Of a DNA stretch of 9,415 nt, positions 5,201-9,415 are shown in pieces; the first letter of the stretch is position 1; every line of letters starts with the position of its first letter. Below the pieces are notes generated by a model that was not told the DNA's origin, did no database searches, and was given only the letters and a program-made list of their open reading frames with translations. The position numbers were made by a program, and so were the translations under genes. The stretch covers positions 1-9,415 of the forward strand of contig CANNLB010000036.1 in assembly GCA_947505565.1 (NCBI GenBank), in the 5' to 3' direction. Source of the stretch: Acidobacteriota bacterium. GTDB lineage: Bacteria > Acidobacteriota > Terriglobia > Bryobacterales > Bryobacteraceae.

Positions 5201-7009
5201 ATGCGCTTGTTTTGGTCCCTCCTCATCGCTAACGCCCTTTGGGCGCAAACCCCGAATCCGGTGCAGTGGACGGTCACCGCTGTCGCTGCGAAGGCTGAGG
5301 CCGGGGCATCGATTCGGCTGAAGTTGACTGCGGCGATTGAGTCGGGCTGGCATTTGTATTCGGTGACTTCGCCGGTGACGGCGACGGCGACGAAAATTAC
5401 GGCGCCGTTTGAAGTGAGCCGGATTTTGCAACAGAAGGTGGAAGCGAAGTTCGACGCCGTGGCCGGGGCGACGACGGAGAGCTACGAGACGGCGGCGGTG
5501 TTCTACGTGGACGGGGTATTGAAAGACGCGGTCAAAGACCTCGAAGTGGTGATCCGGTCGAGCGCTTGCAATGATCGGCTCTGCTTGCCGCCGAAGAAGC
5601 GGACGTTTCCGATTGTATTGACGACGGGGGCGGTGGAGACGGCGGTGCTAGAGGGGTTTGCGGAGGCGAAGGCGGCTGCTCCGGCGGTGGTGGTGGCGGC
5701 GGCTCCAAAAGTGGCGCCGGCGAAGGAAGATTTATCAAGCTTTCTGCTGATCGCGTTTGGCTTGGGGTTGGCCGCAGTTTTTACCCCTTGCGTGTTTCCG
5801 ATGATTCCGTTCACGCTCTCCTACTTCATTGGGCAGGGCGGCAAGAAGGGTTCTCTGGCGCAGGCAATCGTATTTTGCTTGGGCATTGTGGTGCTGTTTA
5901 CGGGGATGGGGGTGGTTCTGTCGGCGGCGTTGGGGCCTTTTGCCGTGGTGCAGTTGAGCGCGAATCCTTGGGTGAATCTGACGATTTCGGCGGTGTTTTT
6001 TGCATTTGCGCTTTCGATGCTGGGGGCATTTGAGATCATGCTGCCGTCGGGGTTGCTGACGAAGTTGAACCAAGCGTCGGAGGGGGGGGGATACGTCGGC
6101 GCGCTGTTGATGGGGTTGACGTTTTCGCTGACCTCGTTTGCTTGCGTGGGTCCGTTTGTGGGAACGTTGCTGGCGGCGTCGGTGCAAGGCGATAAACTGC
6201 AGCCGGTATTGGGGATGACCGCTTTTTCGTCGGGACTGGCGACGCCATTTTTCATCTTGGCGTTATTTCCGTCCTACTTGAAAAAGCTACCGCGGAGCGG
6301 GGTATGGATGATGCGGGTGAAGGTGGTGATGGCGTTTTTGATTTTGGCGGCGATGTTGAAGTATCTTTCAAACGTCGATTCGGTGCTGCAATTGAACCTG
6401 CTGACGCGCGAGCGTTTTCTGGCCGGCTGGATGATTCTGTTCGCGGCACCGGCGGCGTATCTGCTGGGATGGCTTCGTTTGGAAGGGATCAAGGCGGAGC
6501 AGGATGTGACGATCCCGCGATTGTTGCTGGGGTTGTTTTTGCTGGCGTTTTCGTTGAGTTTATGGCCGGGAATGTCGGGCGCTGCACTGGGCGATCTGGA
6601 TGCTTACGTGCCTCTGGCGTCGAAGTCGGCGAGCGGGGCGACGAGTGGCTATGCCGCGCTGCCTTGGAAGAAGAACGACCTGGCGGGTGCCTTGGCGGAG
6701 GCGAAGGCGGATGGGAAGCAGGTTTTCGTTAACTTTACCGGCTACGCTTGCACGAATTGCCACTGGATGAAAGCCAACATGTTTCCTCGGCCGGAGATTG
6801 CTGCTGCGTTGGGAAAGTACATTTTAGTTGAACTCTATACGGACGGGACCGATGCGGCCTCTGAGCAGAATCAGAAAGTTCAAGAGTCGCAATTCGCGAC
6901 GGTCGCTATTCCTTACTACGTGATTCTCGATGCGGAGGGGAAGACTGTTCGGGGCTTTCCCGGACTGACTAAGGACCCCCAAGAATTCCTCAAAGTTCTC
7001 GTTCCATGA
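5201..7009 (+). CDS. dsbD: Thiol:disulfide interchange protein DsbD (full three-domain form)
   Basis: A 602-aa inner-membrane conductor that passes electrons from cytoplasmic thioredoxin to periplasmic proteins. After a signal (MRLFWSLLIANALWA, then Q16), the N-terminal periplasmic immunoglobulin-like domain (about 17-140) carries the redox pair C123/C128 in 'ACNDRLCLPP'. An Ala/Val/Pro-rich linker (about 145-175) leads to the membrane domain (about 180-460, roughly eight helices) with its two conserved cysteines, C197 in TPCVFPM and C315 in FACVGP. The C-terminal thioredoxin-like domain (about 485-602) has the CTNC active site (C517, C520) and a cis-proline-like 'IPYY' at 570-573. All six working cysteines are present. 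The alpha-domain pair is spaced CX4C rather than the CX5C of the E. coli protein. An extra C226 sits in a membrane helix. The ATG at 5201 puts the signal sequence directly at the N-terminus. Its last bases overlap the peptidase start. Confidence 0.95.
   Translation: MRLFWSLLIANALWAQTPNPVQWTVTAVAAKAEAGASIRLKLTAAIESGWHLYSVTSPVTATATKITAPFEVSRILQQKVEAKFDAVAGATTESYETAAVFYVDGVLKDAVKDLEVVIRSSACNDRLCLPPKKRTFPIVLTTGAVETAVLEGFAEAKAAAPAVVVAAAPKVAPAKEDLSSFLLIAFGLGLAAVFTPCVFPMIPFTLSYFIGQGGKKGSLAQAIVFCLGIVVLFTGMGVVLSAALGPFAVVQLSANPWVNLTISAVFFAFALSMLGAFEIMLPSGLLTKLNQASEGGGYVGALLMGLTFSLTSFACVGPFVGTLLAASVQGDKLQPVLGMTAFSSGLATPFFILALFPSYLKKLPRSGVWMMRVKVVMAFLILAAMLKYLSNVDSVLQLNLLTRERFLAGWMILFAAPAAYLLGWLRLEGIKAEQDVTIPRLLLGLFLLAFSLSLWPGMSGAALGDLDAYVPLASKSASGATSGYAALPWKKNDLAGALAEAKADGKQVFVNFTGYACTNCHWMKANMFPRPEIAAALGKYILVELYTDGTDAASEQNQKVQESQFATVAIPYYVILDAEGKTVRGFPGLTKDPQEFLKVLVP
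6082..6090 (+). repeat. G9 homopolymer inside dsbD
   Basis: Nine Gs encode part of E294 through G297, in a loop between membrane helices. Loss of one G would reach a TGA at 6108-6110. Gain of one G would also shift the frame and remove the thioredoxin domain. It is the second-longest G tract in the window after the one at 3528-3537. Confidence 0.9.
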
Positions 7010-9045
7010 AACTTACTCTTTCCCTTTTTCTGGTCGTAGCGGCTTACGCGCAGGCCCCGATTCGTGGTTTTTTCGAAGGTGGGTTGGCGAAGCAGCGGGC
7101 GCTGGAAGCGCAACTTTTGGCGCAGCCGGATCCGGCGCGGATCGAAGCTCACATGAAAGCGATGGCGTCGGAGCCGCACCACGCGGGCTCGCCGGCGTCG
7201 CGGAAGGTGGCCGAATACGCCCTGAAAGAGTTCCGGACGGCTGGGTTGGAGGCCAAGATTGAGACGTTTGAGGCATTGCTGCCGTATCCGAAAGAGCGGG
7301 CTCTCTCGTTGGGAAAGTTTAAGGCGCGGTTGTCAGAGCCTAACTTTGCTGAAGATCCCGATTCGACCGATAAGAATCAACTGCCGACTTATAATGCTTA
7401 CTCGGCAGACGGCGACCTTAAAGCTCCTCTCGTATACGTGAACTACGGCGTTCCAGAAGATTATGAATATCTGAAGAAACAGGGGGTCGACGTTCGAGGC
7501 AAAATTGTGATTGCGCGTTATGGGCAGTCCTGGCGAGGGGTGAAGCCGAAAGTGGCGGCTGAAAACGGAGCGGTCGGTTGCCTGATTTACTCGGATCCGA
7601 AGGAAGATGGTTACTTTCAGGGGGATGTGTATCCGGCCGGGGCCTATCGCTGTGAGTACGGGGTGCAGCGGGGCAGCGTGATGGATATGTCCTTATATGT
7701 GGGCGACCCATTGTCCCCTGGTTTTGCTTCGGAACCGGGCGGGCAGAAGCGGCTGTCGCTGAAAGAGGCGAAGACGCTGATGTCGATTCCGGTGATGCCG
7801 ATTTCCTATGGCGATGCGAAGCCGTTGCTGGAATCGCTGGGAGGGCCGACGGCGCCGGAGGGCTGGCGCGGGGCGCTTCCGATCACTTACAAGCTGGGGC
7901 CGGGGACGGTGTCGGCCCATTTGAAGCTGACGCATGACTGGGGTACGCGGCCGGTGCATAACGTGATCGCCACGATTCGGGGCAGCGTTTTTCCGGACGA
8001 GTGGGTGCTGTACGGGAACCATCACGACGCGTGGGTGAATGGGGCGAACGACCCGATTTCCGGGGCTTCGGCGGTGCTGGAGACGGCGCGGGCGTTTGGG
8101 GAGATGTATAAGAAAGGCTGGCGGCCGAAGCGGACGATTGTGTTTGCGCTGTGGGATGCAGAAGAGTTTGGTTTGGTGGGTTCGACCGAGTGGGTGGAGA
8201 AACATCTGCCGGAGTTGAAGGAGAAGGCGGTGGCTTACTTCAATAGTGATTCGAATGGGGAGGGCGTTTTGGGATTGGGCGCAACGCCCGCGTTGAGCCT
8301 GTTTTTGGAGCAGGTGGCTCGCGATGTGAGGGATCCGGTGACGGGGGAGAGCGTGCTTTCCTTGATCCTGAAGGTGCAGAAACCGTTTCAGCCGGGGCCG
8401 CTGGGGTCAGGATCGGACTATGTTGGTTTCGTTCATCATGGGGGCATTGCGGGGGTGAACTTTGGTTTTTCGAGCGCGGTTTCGGGCGGAGGCGGGGTGT
8501 ATCATTCGGCCTTTGATTCGTTCGCCTGGTATAAGCGGTTTTCGGATGGAACGTTTGTGTACGGCAAGGCGCTGTCGCAGGTGGCGGCTTTGTCGCTGGT
8601 GCGCATGAGCGAGGCACCGATTGTACCGTTCGAGTTTACGCGGGCGGTGGCGACGATTATCCAGTATTGGACCGAGGTGGAGAAATTGGCGGTTGAGCGG
8701 AGAGTTACTTTGCCGGATTTACGGCCTAACTTAGAGCGGCTTGCTGCGGCGGCGAAGCAGTTTGAAACCGATTATGCCGGGGCGAAGGGCGGGGCGCGGG
8801 AGGTCTATTTGACGGAGCGGGCGCTGCTGCTACCGGATGGGTTGCCGGGGCGGCCTTGGTATAAGGGGGCTGTCTCCGCACCGGGGCGGTATACGGGTTA
8901 CGGGGCGAAGACGATCGCCGGGGTGCGGGAGAGTTTGGAGCTGAATCAGACGTCGCAGGCGTTGGAGCAAACGAAGGTGTTTGGTGCCGTGCTCGATCGA
9001 TATGCTGCCGCGATTGTGACGGCGGGGCGCCGGTTGCCGCGTTAA
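7006..9045 (+). CDS. Secreted M28B zinc metallopeptidase, glutamate carboxypeptidase II-like
   Basis: A 679-aa exported aminopeptidase/carboxypeptidase-type enzyme of family M28B. The signal is MKLTLSLFLVVAAYA, then Q16. A protease-associated (PA) domain lies at about 110-290. The peptidase domain has every zinc ligand at the same spacing as human glutamate carboxypeptidase II: H339 (GNHHDAW), D349 (NDPISG), E387 next to the general base E386 (WDAEEFGLVGSTEW), D415 (NSDSNGEG) and H500 (VYHSAFD). The transferrin-receptor-like dimerisation domain covers about 545-675. By eye alignment, the arginine patch that selects acidic substrates in the human enzyme is replaced by 'GVNFGFSS', and the lysine that reads a C-terminal glutamate appears to be Gly631, next to a retained Y632. 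Substrates are therefore probably ordinary peptides. The start overlaps the dsbD stop as ATGA, so translation is likely coupled. Confidence 0.94.
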   Translation: MKLTLSLFLVVAAYAQAPIRGFFEGGLAKQRALEAQLLAQPDPARIEAHMKAMASEPHHAGSPASRKVAEYALKEFRTAGLEAKIETFEALLPYPKERALSLGKFKARLSEPNFAEDPDSTDKNQLPTYNAYSADGDLKAPLVYVNYGVPEDYEYLKKQGVDVRGKIVIARYGQSWRGVKPKVAAENGAVGCLIYSDPKEDGYFQGDVYPAGAYRCEYGVQRGSVMDMSLYVGDPLSPGFASEPGGQKRLSLKEAKTLMSIPVMPISYGDAKPLLESLGGPTAPEGWRGALPITYKLGPGTVSAHLKLTHDWGTRPVHNVIATIRGSVFPDEWVLYGNHHDAWVNGANDPISGASAVLETARAFGEMYKKGWRPKRTIVFALWDAEEFGLVGSTEWVEKHLPELKEKAVAYFNSDSNGEGVLGLGATPALSLFLEQVARDVRDPVTGESVLSLILKVQKPFQPGPLGSGSDYVGFVHHGGIAGVNFGFSSAVSGGGGVYHSAFDSFAWYKRFSDGTFVYGKALSQVAALSLVRMSEAPIVPFEFTRAVATIIQYWTEVEKLAVERRVTLPDLRPNLERLAAAAKQFETDYAGAKGGAREVYLTERALLLPDGLPGRPWYKGAVSAPGRYTGYGAKTIAGVRESLELNQTSQALEQTKVFGAVLDRYAAAIVTAGRRLPR

Positions 9046-9068
9046 CCGAATCTTGTCGGCATCGTTCG

Positions 9069-9084
9069 GCCCCACCGGTGGGGC
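9069..9084. terminator. Perfect 16-bp palindrome after the peptidase gene, terminator-like without T tail
   Basis: GCCCCACCGGTGGGGC begins 24 bp after the peptidase stop codon. As RNA it gives a six-pair G/C-rich hairpin with a CCGG loop. No T run follows on either strand, so it is either a weak or factor-dependent terminator, an mRNA 3'-end stabiliser, or a binding site for a dimeric protein. Confidence 0.35.
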
Positions 9085-9262
9085 GATAACCCTAGTGCTT
9101 GATGACGCTATAGTTGCTACCAGCCACGAGCGCGGGCGCGCAGACAATGGATCTGCGCTGCGAATAGGACTGCGCATTTCACGGGATGTATACGGGGCGC
9201 GGCCCCCGGGATTCAAGCAGATCAGGTCAGAGGACGTGGGTCTTCAGTGACACGGGCTAGGC

Positions 9263-9282
9263 CAATATTCAAGCAATATTCA
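9263..9282 (+). repeat. Tandem CAATATTCA repeat, 11-bp period, upstream of receptor gene
   Basis: CAATATTCA occurs at 9263-9271 and 9274-9282, two bases apart, so the copies lie on the same helix face one turn apart. Each contains the palindrome AATATT. The pair lies 35 bp before the receptor start codon, an expected place for an activator or repressor. The bound protein is unknown. Confidence 0.45.
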
Positions 9283-9316
9283 CGGTTTATTGACGTCCTG
9301 TTGCTATTTTCAAAAT

Positions 9317-9415
9317 ATGAGAATTCTATTTCTGCTTGCCGTGGCGCTTCCTACGTGCTGGGCACAGTTCGATTCGGCCGTAATCCTCGGCACGATCCGA
9401 GACCAGCGTGGCGGC
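9317..9415 (+). CDS. TonB-dependent receptor with carboxypeptidase-regulatory-like N-terminus (3' end outside window)
   Basis: Only the first 33 codons are in the window. They encode a Sec signal (MRILFLLAVALPTCWA, then Q17) followed by 'FDSAVILGTIRDQRGG', the opening strand of a carboxypeptidase-regulatory-like (Cna-B-type) domain. In acidobacteria this start is typical of outer-membrane TonB-dependent receptor-like proteins of about 1000 residues or more, which take up oligomeric substrates. The family call is inferred from this short N-terminus; another secreted protein with the same domain is possible. The ATG at 9317 is chosen because it starts the signal peptide directly. There is no Shine-Dalgarno in the A/T-rich stretch before it. 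The preceding 271-bp gap with a tandem repeat suggests that it has its own promoter. Confidence 0.7.
   Translation, partial: MRILFLLAVALPTCWAQFDSAVILGTIRDQRGG

Larger units (their letters stand above)
9046..9316. other. 271-bp non-coding leader before the receptor gene
   Basis: No credible gene is present. From left to right it holds a perfect 16-bp palindrome, a spaced TGCGC/GCGCA inverted repeat (9154-9158 and 9172-9176), a small GGGGC/GCCCC hairpin (9194-9206), a tandem repeat (9263-9282), and a TTGACG (9290-9295) that sits too close to the start codon to have a usable -10 box. The first 200 bp are G/C-rich and the last 60 A/T-rich. The region could be a long structured leader, but I recognise no riboswitch, including no B12 box of the kind common before TonB-dependent receptors. 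Confidence 0.6.

Noticed and set aside
9150..9235. A tRNA-like stretch with a GATTCAA similar to a T-loop
   Set aside because: No acceptor stem or anticodon arm can be folded around it.
9053..9250. A 65-codon open frame in the gap before the receptor gene
   Set aside because: It starts with TTG, has no ribosome-binding site or recognisable motif, and spans several hairpins.
1..9415. Defence island, biosynthetic cluster, prophage or transposon
   Set aside because: Every gene belongs to a housekeeping or envelope family, and no integrase, transposase, terminal repeats or spaced repeats were found.

Overview
The window looks like an ordinary chromosomal stretch of an acidobacterium, most likely from the Solibacter/Bryobacter side of Acidobacteriota. 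This is an inference. It rests on the G-rich third codon positions, on a 3'-terminal gene whose N-terminus (secretion signal, then 'VILGTIRDQRGG') matches the large TonB-dependent receptors with a carboxypeptidase-regulatory-like plug extension that these genomes carry in many copies, and on a DUF6599-like secreted protein. No phage, IS, CRISPR, tRNA or rRNA gene is visible.

Layout. At the left edge is the 3' end of secA (+), overlapped by 22 bp by a secreted or membrane-anchored DUF6599-like protein (+, 758-1795). A 317-bp non-coding gap follows (1796-2112). It holds the best regulatory candidate in the window: a promoter-like TTGACT-17-TAACAT element, three consecutive hairpins, and a terminator-like last hairpin with a U-rich tail. 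Together these could make an orphan RNA of about 120 nt, or a long 3' region shared by the two converging genes. Next is a secreted purple acid phosphatase (-, 2113-3453). It is divergent, across a 45-bp palindrome-bearing gap, from a small DUF3299 lipoprotein (+, 3499-4014) that carries a run of ten Gs inside its signal-peptide codons. The lipoprotein gene ends tail-to-tail with an alpha/beta hydrolase gene (-, 4011-5162); their stop codons share a TTAA. After another short divergent gap (38 bp) comes a two-gene operon: a full-length DsbD-type thiol:disulfide reductant conductor (5201-7009) and, overlapping it by an ATGA, a secreted M28B metallopeptidase of the glutamate carboxypeptidase II type (7006-9045). 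A 271-bp non-coding leader with palindromes and an 11-bp-spaced direct repeat precedes the truncated TonB-dependent receptor gene (9317 to the window end).

How the genes fit together. Most of the genes concern the cell envelope: SecA drives export, DsbD moves reducing power to the periplasm, and the phosphatase, peptidase, lipoprotein and receptor are exported scavenging or uptake proteins. I see no defence system or new enzyme cassette. The items most worth a second look are the possible small RNA, the G10 tract in the lipoprotein gene, the DsbD/M28B coupling, and the uniform aromatic-Ala|Gln signal-peptidase sites in four exported proteins.
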